Origin: Hondaea fermentalgiana
Taxonomy: Eukaryota; Sar; Bigyra; Thraustochytrida; Thraustochytriidae
NCBI GenBank assembly: GCA_014084085.1
Contig: NPFB01000202.1
Location: 557-18,119 of the forward strand
Direction of reading: 5' to 3'
Length of the DNA stretch: 17,563 bases
Shown here: positions 8,228 through 16,735 of the stretch, one piece after another
Layout of the letters: each line of letters opens with the position of its first letter
Numbering within the stretch: the stretch's first letter is position 1
The notes under the pieces: model-generated
Databases searched by the model: none
Seen by the model: the letters and a program-made list of their open reading frames with translations, nothing else
Told to the model about the DNA's origin: nothing
Program-made: the position numbers and the translations under genes

Positions 8228-8651
8228 CATTTGGATCACAAAGCAAGACTGACCACGCTTTGTCTGTATTGCGAGAGCGAGGAAGGAGGGGTTGTCGACC
8301 ACTGCCACGACCCCATGATGTCCGAAGCATCACTCGGACGGTACAGCTTTGATCGCTGCAATCTCACGCGACGAAAGCGAGCCCTTCGTCCTCGCAGGCG
8401 GGGACCCCAGAGAGGGTGCGCGAACATAAAGTGTGTACCCCACAGCAAGTCTGCGAACATTGCTTTCGTCGCGCTGCGCGGTCCGCGCCGCATCCAACTT
8501 TATTTTATGCACTGTCAGGTTGAGACGGGCTCGAGTGGGTTCCGGGACGCGAGGAATTCGAGCAGCAGAAAGCGAAGCTCGAAAGCGCGTAAACGGGAGG
8601 CTCGTCGCGCGTATGCGCGCGATCGCTTCTTCGTCGTCTGCTGCGAGCGGC

Positions 8652-11600
8652 ATGGCTGCTGAGGCGGGGCCACGCACCTACGGCCAAGACCTGGAGCTGC
8701 TCCGAGACCTGCTTCGCACGCAAGGTACTGCACGGAGGAAACAGTATCTGCGCAACTTTCTGCGTGATCAAGACGGTTTTGCGCGAGGTATCTGGCGAGA
8801 AGCCGTGCGAAACCACCCAGACATCTCCGATGATGCCTTTCTCGAAAAGTTCTTTTTAACATTCGAGCAGCACAGACGAAAGGGGCTCAACGTCGTTGCC
8901 GTCGCCCGAGACGATGCCACCTGGTATGGTCCGTATGGTCCGCATTCTCACGAGCCTGAGCTTAGCACGGTCAGTCGCCGTCCAGCCGCGCTCGCCAAAC
9001 CTTATATTTCTCCCTACGAGGTAATTCGTTGGGCCAATCAAGAGGTTGCTGCCAACGACGTGCAGGCGGCATTTGCTCAGCGCCAGGAATCCTCGATGCG
9101 AACTGCCTTGCAGCAAAGTACGAAAGAGCGTCAAGCTCTCGAGGAGCTCGACATTGCTCGAGAAAAGGCGCGTGCACGCGCTCGCCAGAGAGCCAAGGTT
9201 CGTCGAATACTTGTCCGCAAGGATCAATATATGGACGAGCTCTTGGAAAAGAGGGAATCCGATCGTATTGAGGCAAGGAAAAAGGTGCGTGCCAAGAATC
9301 GGAAAGAGTTTCGTGAAGTTCGGAAACGCGTCAAGGATCGCGAGGCAAAACGACTTGCAAAACTCAAGCACGCCATGCAAAGGCGAGGACAAGGTCCAGC
9401 TTTTCCTCGCACTGCACCCTTGCCTCGCCACCCCCATCAGCCAGTTCAATGCGTCCCCCAAACCCTCGAAAGTGTCGCGGGTGCTCCACGGCTTAAATCC
9501 AAGTACAGACCATTACCGAAGCCGCCTGCAATGTTGGCGAGTGAGAACAACTCGAAGAAGGAAACTCAAAACCACGTCGAAGAGAAAAGGACGAGGGTCA
9601 GCGAGGATGATCTTCAACGAAAGTCCTCGACTGCTCCGCTGCGGGAACGCTTGCTCCCTGATAAGAAGGTTCCGACGCCGTCATCACCAAAAGCTCCACC
9701 AGCGTCTACGGTTTCGCCCAAACGTATGAGTCCGCCTCCACCTCCAAAGCGGTCCAAGCAAGTCGCTCCGCCGCCACCACCACCGCAGCGAAAGAGTCAA
9801 AGTAAACCTCCTCCTCCAATGTCAGCACCACCGCCACCCTCGCTTCAAAGTGAAGATGTGAAAAGCCCAGAATCTTTCGTTCCTTATGCGTCTCAGCCAG
9901 CTCATGAGACAAAGCTTTATGCTGAAAATGATGTAAAGCTCGATGTGAAGCTTGACGATCCGATGGATGATGGTGATGTTGAAGGCAAAGATGCTGCCGA
10001 AGAGGATCCAGTTCGTTCAGAACTTGGAAATGCCGACTCTATTTCGCCAAGTGATGCAGGTGCCTTTGACGCTGGCGACCAGAAGGAAATATATTATCAT
10101 GGCCAGGAAGACGAAGTAGGCCTACGCCAAAGAATTGCTCATGATGAACAAGGAGAGATCGAGAGTCAGTATCACGAAGAAGTCGAGAATCAGGATCAAG
10201 GAGAAGTCGAGAATCAAGATCATGGAGAAATCGAGAATCAGGACTTAGAAAAAGAAGCTCAGAACCTGGATCAGCAAGGAGACCAAGAGGACATTCAAGA
10301 TCGAGAAAGCCAAGAGAAAATCTTTGACACATCGTCGACAGCAAAGGAAGAAATGGACTACGCTCAAGTGCAAGGCAGCGCCAGTGACCATGATCGGGAA
10401 GAACTGGAGCTCTCGGAAGCAGACGCTGTTGGACAGGAGCCAAAGGGGAGAAATGAGTTGCCCGAAGAAGGCCCCGTGCTGTCGAAGGATGCAGAAGTCT
10501 CTGAAGAAGCGCACTCCACATCACCCAAAAATGAGGGCAATGAAGGTGAGACAGAGCATTCGGCTCGTGTTGAGATTGCTGAAAGTCAGGAGCTAAGGGA
10601 CCAGCAAGATCAGCAGCTCAAGGTTGACGCGATGAACGAGACGAACTCCAATTGCCTCGACCACGTTGAAGATACCGAAGGGGAAGCGCAAAAAGACACT
10701 GATGCCGAGATTTCGGCAGACGGTGTCGAATCTATCGATGGTGGCGCAGCCATCTCGGCAACGATGCAGCAGGTGGAGATTGAGAACAACGACAAAAGCG
10801 CTCTTGCCAATGAAGCAACCGAAATGGGTGCATGCGAAGCTGAGTTGGACGAAAACGCACTGACGCACCCTGTGCCTGAAACAGGTGGACTTGATGAGAT
10901 CGAAACGAGCGCAGTGATTGACGTCAAGTCCACGGAAGCTGCTATGGAGAGCGCATCTGAGGGGGGGCAGACCGAAGACCCTCTTGCCAAGCAAGCTACT
11001 GTGGTTGAGTCGTCCATCGAAAGAGAAAGTGGCTCAGCCTTACATGCTGAAACGCACGACGCTGTCTCAGAGGCTGTACAGGGCAACGAAGGCAAAGAGA
11101 ATGAAAACGAGGAGTCCAAAGTGCACGTCGGAGAAGACGCTTCGGAATCATCTCCGATGGGAGGCCAAGATCCAGCTACGATGGAGGTGATCGACGGTAC
11201 ATCCTTCGATAATGGCGTCACGAATGACATGCATAGGTCGGTCGTTGCTGATACTAACGATGCCCAAGAGCTCCAAATAGCCGCTGGTGATGTCTCCACG
11301 CAGCCCGCGGATGATGCAACAGACAAAGGCGCGCTCAGGAAAGAAGATGGAGCAGACGATGCTACCAGCACCGCGGGCAAGAATGAAGAAGAAGGAGAGC
11401 AAAATTTCGCTTCGGAAGAAAGTGTGGTCGCGGACCCCAATGAAGAGCCTCCAGCTCATAGAGAGAGATCTTCGGAAGCAGTACAGGCTGATCACAGCAC
11501 CATCGAGGAGACGAAAGACCAGGGAGCAGAATTGAAAAAGTACGAGGAAGAAGCGGGAGTGTACGCTGTGACCGACGAAGTTGCGGAAAAGAATTGCCCG

Positions 11601-12623
11601 GACAATGATGACGCAAGAGTTGCCGAAGGTGAAAATAGCGAAAGCTCATTTCCGCAAGTAAGCGCGGATGTGGAGGTGCTCAAAGACCCAAAAGAGACCA
11701 AGCAAGATATCATCTCGCCAAGCGAAGGTGCACCAGCAGATATGGCTGGAAGCGCCGAAGATTGCGAGTTTGCAAATGCTCTCGCGGACGTTGATTCTGT
11801 CGAGACTCCACCTGAAGTGCAGAACGTGGAAAAGGGAATTCCCAGCGAGATGAAGGCTGAAGCTGACTTTGAAGGGGAAGAATACGTTGAGGTGGAATGC
11901 AAGGATGAAGATGGCGTCACTACCCACGGAGATGACGCAGACGCTGCGCTGACCGTGAGCGCAGCGCAAGCAAAGGAGGAAGTCGGAATCGCCACGAAAG
12001 AAAGTGTTCTGGAACCGACCACAGCGCCAGAGGATGAAACCGATGGCTGCAAAGCTGAAGAGGCCTTTGAGCCGCAAACAGATTCGCCAGCGGACTACTC
12101 GGTCTCAGCGGAAGAAGACGGCGCGTATGCGATTGAAAATCTTGCAGGGGAGCAGCAAGAATATGAACAACTCGAGGAGGAAGCCAAGACGGGACAAGAA
12201 TATCGCGCTGCGAGCGCAGCAACAGAGCGGGCGCCTACAGAAGCCATAGAAAAGCCCCAGAGTGCGCCAGACTACGCGCCGCCGAGGTCACAAGAAGGTA
12301 TTCGAGTCGACAAAGCTGCAAATGATGGGCTGTATCAGTGGTACGAGGTGTACGATGAGGGAAGCGGGTACATGTACTATCAGCACGCTGTAACGGGAGA
12401 AACACAGTGGGAGCCACCGGCTGAGGGCTATGTTCCATATCAGTACCCAGAGGATGAAGCCTATGATGGTGGCGCTGGCGAAGATGCGCAGCAGGAAATA
12501 GGTGCTGGCGAAGAAGGCTGGGCAGCGGACGGCACATTGGCCTCGGAGGGAGATCAGCGCGAGGACGAAGCGGTAGAGCCGCAGAGACCGACACGCGCGA
12601 GCTTTTATTCAATTGACATGTAA
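8652..12623 (+). CDS. Large acidic WW-domain protein with basic coiled coil
   Basis: I start at ATG 8652 (GCGGCATGG, G at -3 and +4); ATG 8613 would add 13 residues in a weaker context. The 1323-residue product has five parts. An N-terminal helical domain (about 5-110) contains 'LELLRDLLRTQGTARRKQYL'. An Arg/Lys-rich coiled coil spans about 145-250. A Pro-rich stretch (about 347-398) has several PPPPP runs that could bind SH3, WW or profilin partners. A very long acidic Glu/Asp/Ala/Ser low-complexity region (about 400-1215) is probably disordered and includes four 8-residue repeats. The WW domain (about 1229-1257) has Trp1230, a 'YMYYQHAVTGETQWEPP' core and the second Trp, and it should bind proline-rich peptides. 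WW domains occur in splicing, transcription and cytoskeletal proteins, so the context gives no specific role. There is no signal peptide or membrane segment, so it is probably cytosolic or nuclear. I do not recognise a named orthologue. Confidence 0.85.
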   Translation: MAAEAGPRTYGQDLELLRDLLRTQGTARRKQYLRNFLRDQDGFARGIWREAVRNHPDISDDAFLEKFFLTFEQHRRKGLNVVAVARDDATWYGPYGPHSHEPELSTVSRRPAALAKPYISPYEVIRWANQEVAANDVQAAFAQRQESSMRTALQQSTKERQALEELDIAREKARARARQRAKVRRILVRKDQYMDELLEKRESDRIEARKKVRAKNRKEFREVRKRVKDREAKRLAKLKHAMQRRGQGPAFPRTAPLPRHPHQPVQCVPQTLESVAGAPRLKSKYRPLPKPPAMLASENNSKKETQNHVEEKRTRVSEDDLQRKSSTAPLRERLLPDKKVPTPSSPKAPPASTVSPKRMSPPPPPKRSKQVAPPPPPPQRKSQSKPPPPMSAPPPPSLQSEDVKSPESFVPYASQPAHETKLYAENDVKLDVKLDDPMDDGDVEGKDAAEEDPVRSELGNADSISPSDAGAFDAGDQKEIYYHGQEDEVGLRQRIAHDEQGEIESQYHEEVENQDQGEVENQDHGEIENQDLEKEAQNLDQQGDQEDIQDRESQEKIFDTSSTAKEEMDYAQVQGSASDHDREELELSEADAVGQEPKGRNELPEEGPVLSKDAEVSEEAHSTSPKNEGNEGETEHSARVEIAESQELRDQQDQQLKVDAMNETNSNCLDHVEDTEGEAQKDTDAEISADGVESIDGGAAISATMQQVEIENNDKSALANEATEMGACEAELDENALTHPVPETGGLDEIETSAVIDVKSTEAAMESASEGGQTEDPLAKQATVVESSIERESGSALHAETHDAVSEAVQGNEGKENENEESKVHVGEDASESSPMGGQDPATMEVIDGTSFDNGVTNDMHRSVVADTNDAQELQIAAGDVSTQPADDATDKGALRKEDGADDATSTAGKNEEEGEQNFASEESVVADPNEEPPAHRERSSEAVQADHSTIEETKDQGAELKKYEEEAGVYAVTDEVAEKNCPDNDDARVAEGENSESSFPQVSADVEVLKDPKETKQDIISPSEGAPADMAGSAEDCEFANALADVDSVETPPEVQNVEKGIPSEMKAEADFEGEEYVEVECKDEDGVTTHGDDADAALTVSAAQAKEEVGIATKESVLEPTTAPEDETDGCKAEEAFEPQTDSPADYSVSAEEDGAYAIENLAGEQQEYEQLEEEAKTGQEYRAASAATERAPTEAIEKPQSAPDYAPPRSQEGIRVDKAANDGLYQWYEVYDEGSGYMYYQHAVTGETQWEPPAEGYVPYQYPEDEAYDGGAGEDAQQEIGAGEEGWAADGTLASEGDQREDEAVEPQRPTRASFYSIDM
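10155..10250 (+). repeat. Four tandem 24-base repeats coding an 8-residue unit
   Basis: In-frame units read EIESQYHE, EVENQDQG, EVENQDHG and EIENQDLE. The middle two are nearly identical in DNA, which suggests recent local duplication inside the acidic region of the WW protein. The first unit is the most diverged. Confidence 0.85.
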
Positions 12624-12688
12624 CATGGACTTGTTTGGAAGATTGGAAAGATGCCGCCCCCTCTCATTGTGCAATTTTTCTTCACCAG

Positions 12689-14068
12689 CTAAGTAACGAT
12701 CGATTTGTAAAAATTATGGCGAGCGACCCACTCCTTTTGGACGCTTGCATTGTCGCGTGTGATGTGACCGGATCGGCGCCATCCGCAGGCAAAGTATTCT
12801 GCCCCCACCATGTCGAAGAAGGAGAGCATGGGATGAGGCGTTCCCTTGCCCGAAAGGATGGTGCGTGCCCATTGGAGCTGATGAATGACGCGGGCAAAGT
12901 TGGATCCGATGCTGCCAATCGTGACCTTGGTCTCTGCCATGAGCAGAATTTGAGACATGAGCAGCAATCCCTCGTCGCTGGAGCCTTTCTCACGTAGGTG
13001 TTTTGCCGCAGAACATCTGCGCGACATTCCGACACATGCTTTTCCGAGTTCATGCAGTGCGGAGTAATTCGTGGGCACAGAAACAACGCGAAGAGGCTTT
13101 AGACGCAAAGGATAGCTTTCGAGGACATCAAAATCGTCCGACGCGAGGAGGACTACCGAGGCGCCTGTCGCGCTCGCCACGGTACGAATGCTGGAAAGAT
13201 ATGCGTCATCAGAGAGATGCTCTCCCATCCAGTGGTCACCGCGACGCACGTGACAGGCAATGGCTTCGGTTTCAAAGTCGATTCCTGGGAAGACAACCTT
13301 TTGAAGCGCCATTTTAAAGTCCAAAAGTCGCTGGTTCGGACGGAGGACATAATGGTAAAAGAGAGCCATGTACCAATGATCGTCGCGGTTCGGGAGCGGT
13401 GTGGAGGCTGGTAGAAAGGGCGCAAGATGTGTCTTGAGTGTCTCGCGAAGCACCGTACGTAGGCCATTGCTTGTAAAGATCTCGCTACGAGACTCATCAA
13501 AACAGCGTGTAGCGGCCCTCTGTTCAAAGGAGGCCCGCTGCGGCGCAGCAGCGCATGTGCACTCTGGGCTAATGGGCTCAAAGAGACAATCCCATGACTG
13601 CGAAGGGCACGTGGAGGCATTAACGTACGCGGTGTTGGACTCGTGCGCGCATAATCGCTTGCCGTCGACGGCAAGCACGGTTGACCAGGTGATAAGGTAG
13701 CCATTGAGAAGAGATCCGAGGCCTTCGCCAGCCCCGCGGTTCTGAAAGCTGATCGAGCGCGCTGTGTCCGAGCAGACTTCTTCAGAGAAGAAAAACTTTT
13801 CTAGAGCACTGAGAACAATTTCTGCATCCCTCTTCTGGGCCTTGCCCGAGCTCTCTACGGCCTCGAGGTGTGTCGTTTCTTCCGCGAGCCAAGGACTTTT
13901 GGCCTTGGCGCGGCCGGGGCCTCGGATCGCTTTGATTTCTGCGCGAGCAAGGCCTCCTTTTCCGGGGCTGTTGTCTGTGGCGCCGACTGCCGCCGCAGAG
14001 ACGCGTGGCGCCGCTAGCACCAGCGCCAACACCAGTGCCAGGGCCACGACCTGCAGCGCGCGCCTCAT
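12689..14068 (-). CDS. Secretory glycosyltransferase, GT23 alpha-1,6-fucosyltransferase-like
   Basis: The 459-residue protein starts at ATG 14068 with a strong hydrophobic leader (residues 5-20, 'LQVVALALVLALVLAA'), a signal peptide or type II anchor. It should act in the ER or Golgi lumen. 'GAGEGLGSLLNGYLITW' (112-128) resembles the glycine-rich N-terminal loop of O-FucT-superfamily GT-B enzymes. 'CHVRRGDHW' (272-280) matches the H-V-R-R donor-site motif of FUT8/NodZ (GT23), with Gly replacing the usual Thr. 'VVLLASDD' (305-312) and 'SDEGLLLMSQILLMAET...GSIGSNFARVIHQLQ' (364-399, quoted in part) correspond to the later GDP-fucose-binding region. FUT8 adds core fucose to N-glycans; donor and acceptor here are inferred. 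Several Cys residues and N-x-S/T sites ('NAST', 'NYSA', 'NASV') fit a lumenal protein. It converges on the WW gene, with 65 bases between stops. It could instead belong to a related GT-B fucosyltransferase family. Confidence 0.75.
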   Translation of the reverse strand: MRRALQVVALALVLALVLAAPRVSAAAVGATDNSPGKGGLARAEIKAIRGPGRAKAKSPWLAEETTHLEAVESSGKAQKRDAEIVLSALEKFFFSEEVCSDTARSISFQNRGAGEGLGSLLNGYLITWSTVLAVDGKRLCAHESNTAYVNASTCPSQSWDCLFEPISPECTCAAAPQRASFEQRAATRCFDESRSEIFTSNGLRTVLRETLKTHLAPFLPASTPLPNRDDHWYMALFYHYVLRPNQRLLDFKMALQKVVFPGIDFETEAIACHVRRGDHWMGEHLSDDAYLSSIRTVASATGASVVLLASDDFDVLESYPLRLKPLRVVSVPTNYSALHELGKACVGMSRRCSAAKHLREKGSSDEGLLLMSQILLMAETKVTIGSIGSNFARVIHQLQWARTILSGKGTPHPMLSFFDMVGAEYFACGWRRSGHITRDNASVQKEWVARHNFYKSIVT

Positions 14069-14214
14069 GGTTCGAAAGATGAAGTTTGCTGTAGTATTGC
14101 AGGCCTAGTCGCTGTCGTTGACTACTAGCACTTTCGTGACATGCGAAACCCTTTTTTGCGCAACCCCAATTCCCCATGCTGATCGGATTCTCCTGCTCGT
14201 CCACCTACTTTCAC

Positions 14215-14232
14215 ATGATGATGATGATGATG
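14215..14232 (+). repeat. (ATG)6 microsatellite
   Basis: Six uninterrupted ATG units lie about 150 bases upstream of the GT23-like gene and about 285 bases before the TTL-like start. If transcribed in the TTL-like leader they would act as upstream ATGs, so the transcript probably starts after them. Confidence 0.85.
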
Positions 14233-14416
14233 CTGATGGTGCCACAGTCGATGGGTTCAATCACGAGAGCGCGCTCGGGGCTACGGGCATCGGAGGCGCG
14301 CGTCGCCCGCGTGCGTTGCGTGGCTCGTCTTGAGTGCCGTGAGGTGGTACAATAGGCGAAGCGGCGAACGAACTCGGGTTGAGGACTGGCAGCCGAGAAG
14401 GTTCAAGCTAGAACTG

Positions 14417-14451
14417 CTTGGCTCGGCTCGGCTCGGCTTGGCCTGGCTTGG
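14417..14451 (+). repeat. CTYGG pentanucleotide tandem array (7 units)
   Basis: The units are CTTGG, CTCGG three times, CTTGG, CCTGG and CTTGG, ending 64 bases before the TTL-like ATG. This is probably in its 5' leader or core promoter. It could be a simple microsatellite or a repeated factor site. Confidence 0.8.
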
Positions 14452-14515
14452 CTAAACTCGACGACAAGGACGGTCGATTGATTGGGCTTGTTAGCGAGCG
14501 CGGTAGCGTACGAAG

Positions 14516-16735
14516 ATGTCGCACAATGGATCAGACTTTGGACTGCTTGGCCTTGGCGGGTCGAGCAGGACGTCTCGGTATTCAAACTCGTCATCTTCGC
14601 GGGAATGGGGCGCCGGAGCACATTTTGGGAGAACGAGACTGTCGCTCCGCGCCCGTCTGATGCAAAAGATCGTTCCTCTTTGCTTTTGCGGAGGCTTGCT
14701 GGTGCTTTTGTTCCAGCTCACGGCAGTGAAGGATCTCTCGAAGACTTCGGACGCCGCATCGAAAAGTGCGGGCAGCAGCAGCGGCTCCGCGTCTTCCGAA
14801 GCTAGCCATGACGGCTATCCAACCTCAAGCATGGGAGCTGCGATTGCTGAGGCGTCCCCATCCAAGTTTCTCTCTGAGATTTCGTCATTTGGACTTCCCG
14901 AATGGATGACAACCTTTCACGATGGTGATGATGACGATATGAACGATGATGACGAGGATGAGCGTCTGGACATTGACGCCACCGTGGACCGCGCCGATGA
15001 CAAAGAAGGAGAAGAAGTCCACAGTGTCGCGAGTGCAGGCGTTTCATCGGGCGAGCCATTGCTGAGATCTGAGGACCTGGATCAGAAAAGACAGCAAGAC
15101 GAGGAAGAAATTGACCACGAGGAGGATAAGAAGTCTGATGTTCTCGATCTCGAGCTCGAGAGCCAAGAAACGGGTGGTCTGCTGGGCATTGCCCTCAGCG
15201 ATCATTTGGAGGACATTATTGGGGATCTCGGCAGCAGCTTGGAGAAAGATGGAGAGCAGGGAGGAGAGGGAACAAACTTTGATAAAACTCTCGAGCTGGG
15301 AAGCTGGTCTCGCGAGGCAGAGGACGGTGATGATGAGAGCGACGGCAGGCTGAGTGTCGCTGATCGTCAAGCGCTGGAAAGCGCGGAGCTAATGCAAAGT
15401 CTGGATCAGGGCGACGCGTCCTCGGGCGAAGACTCGAATGAAGATGGCGAGAGCGCAGGGGCGACCGTCGAGACTTCGACCCCGGTTTTCCGCGGAGAGA
15501 CTCGATACGACGGCTCACAGATGATTCTTGCGCCGCAAGTGCAGCTTCCGCGTAAACCCATGGTGAAGACTTATAATAGCAAGAAGAACTTTTGGCCATG
15601 GTATGGAATTCTTCGGAAACGCGGCTGGATGACGCGCACGACCGCCGAGGGTTCGAACGCCGGAGCGACCTTGCTTTTGTCACGTGGAAAGGTGCCGTAT
15701 ATCAAGCAAGGCAAGCAAATGCTGAACAGCATCGGTGTTTCGGGGTGCATTGGCGGTACGAAATTGATGCAACTCTCGTGCCGACGCAGGCTCGCTGAGC
15801 ACCACGGATGCACGTATGAGGACTTGCGGATTCAGCCGGCACAGTACAATTTGGACGTCAAGGCCTCGTGCGAGGCTCTCTTTGTGGCCGCATCGCGTCC
15901 GGAGAATCTCGAAAAGCTGTGGCTTTGGAAGCCGAGCACAACGTTTCATGGCATGGGCATCAAGGTTTTGCGGGGACTTGCTGACCTCAAGGCGCAGGTT
16001 GGTTCATGCCAGTCGCCCAAGGCTGTGATTGTCATGGAGTACGTGGCGGAGCCAGCGACGATGCAGGGAGGCTACAAGTTCGACTTGCGCACCTACCTCT
16101 TGGTTGGAAGTCTGGATCCGCAGCTGGTGTTCTTTGCAGATGGCTTTGTCCGAAAATCAGACACACGGTACAGCCGAGACACCAAGAACACCAAGGTTCA
16201 TGTCACCAATGCGGGAAGTCAGAGCAAAGTCAACCACTTTTTCAGCTTTGACGAGATGGCGGAGGAGCTGTCTCGCGAGATGGACTTTCCGCCAGAGTAT
16301 CTTGCTCGCGCGCGCGAGTACATGAAGAAGGTCTCGCTGTATGTGTTCAAGACGACGGACGTGCAGAATAAGAAGCTTAAACGCGTTCCGGGGCGTTTCC
16401 ACCTTTTTGCGATCGACTGGCTGATCGACAAGCTGGGTAACGTGCACTTGCTGGAGGGCAATGGGTATCCGCTCGTGACGGAGTATCCTGTGAAGGGCCT
16501 GACGCCGGAGATCTGGGAGGAACTCTTGGACCTCGTGCTCAAGATTCATGTTACCCCTCACGAGCTGCCAACGACGATGACGGTCAAGGATGGTTTTACG
16601 TTTGGCAAGTGGTCTCTCATCTACAACGATCTCGAGGAAAAGTACAACGGTGACCCCTTTTCGCCCTGTTACATGTTCCCGGCGCCGAGTTTGCTTGAGG
16701 ATCCTAAGGCACGTCGCACGCAGCGACGCAACTGA
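14516..16735 (+). CDS. Membrane-anchored tubulin-tyrosine-ligase-like (TTL-domain) protein
   Basis: TTL/TTLL enzymes are ATP-grasp-like ligases that attach amino acids (Tyr, Glu or Gly) to proteins, usually tubulin. The 739-residue protein starts at ATG 14516 (AAGATGT, A at -3). Residues 39-51 are basic ('RTRLSLRARLMQK') and precede one hydrophobic segment (52-71, 'IVPLCFCGGLLVLLFQLTAV'), predicting an N-in, type II anchor. Residues 75-345 are Ser/Asp/Glu-rich low complexity. The TTL domain occupies about 350-700. Key elements are 'LWLWKPSTTFHGMGIKV' with Lys472, 'VIVMEYVAEP' with Glu508, 'GGYKFDLRTYLLV' with Lys521, Asp523 and Arg525, 'VHVTNAG', 'FAIDWLID' with Asp634, and 'LLEGNGYP' with the metal-binding Glu647 and Asn649. 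The ATP-site residues look complete, so it should be active. The predicted lumenal placement is odd for a tubulin ligase; the substrate is unknown. No introns are seen. Confidence 0.9.
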   Translation: MSHNGSDFGLLGLGGSSRTSRYSNSSSSREWGAGAHFGRTRLSLRARLMQKIVPLCFCGGLLVLLFQLTAVKDLSKTSDAASKSAGSSSGSASSEASHDGYPTSSMGAAIAEASPSKFLSEISSFGLPEWMTTFHDGDDDDMNDDDEDERLDIDATVDRADDKEGEEVHSVASAGVSSGEPLLRSEDLDQKRQQDEEEIDHEEDKKSDVLDLELESQETGGLLGIALSDHLEDIIGDLGSSLEKDGEQGGEGTNFDKTLELGSWSREAEDGDDESDGRLSVADRQALESAELMQSLDQGDASSGEDSNEDGESAGATVETSTPVFRGETRYDGSQMILAPQVQLPRKPMVKTYNSKKNFWPWYGILRKRGWMTRTTAEGSNAGATLLLSRGKVPYIKQGKQMLNSIGVSGCIGGTKLMQLSCRRRLAEHHGCTYEDLRIQPAQYNLDVKASCEALFVAASRPENLEKLWLWKPSTTFHGMGIKVLRGLADLKAQVGSCQSPKAVIVMEYVAEPATMQGGYKFDLRTYLLVGSLDPQLVFFADGFVRKSDTRYSRDTKNTKVHVTNAGSQSKVNHFFSFDEMAEELSREMDFPPEYLARAREYMKKVSLYVFKTTDVQNKKLKRVPGRFHLFAIDWLIDKLGNVHLLEGNGYPLVTEYPVKGLTPEIWEELLDLVLKIHVTPHELPTTMTVKDGFTFGKWSLIYNDLEEKYNGDPFSPCYMFPAPSLLEDPKARRTQRRN

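Larger units (their letters stand above)
8141..8651. promoter_or_regulatory. Divergent promoter region (glucosidase II beta / WW protein)
   Basis: These 511 bases separate two divergent genes, so both promoters must lie here. A TTTATTTTATG stretch near 8500 is a candidate TATA-like element for the plus-strand gene. Two perfect palindromes lie close to the glucosidase start and are listed separately. The plus frame is open back to 8433, but the only ATGs are 8613 (poor context) and 8652. I see no RNA gene or other coding region. Confidence 0.6.
14069..14515. promoter_or_regulatory. Divergent promoter region (GT23-like / TTL-like)
   Basis: These 447 bases sit between two divergent starts and should carry both promoters. 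They hold an ATG trinucleotide run and a CTYGG pentanucleotide array, listed separately. A TACAATAG near 14347 is a weak TATA-like candidate for the plus-strand gene. No coding region or RNA gene is supported. Confidence 0.55.

Noticed and set aside
8433..8651. Upstream extension of the WW protein
   Set aside because: It opens with GTG, and the only intervening ATG (8613) has a poor context; the region is needed as promoter and leader.
13782..14204. 140-codon minus-strand frame overlapping the GT23-like start
   Set aside because: It is a frame-shifted shadow of the GT23-like gene with Arg/Gly-rich composition and no domain.
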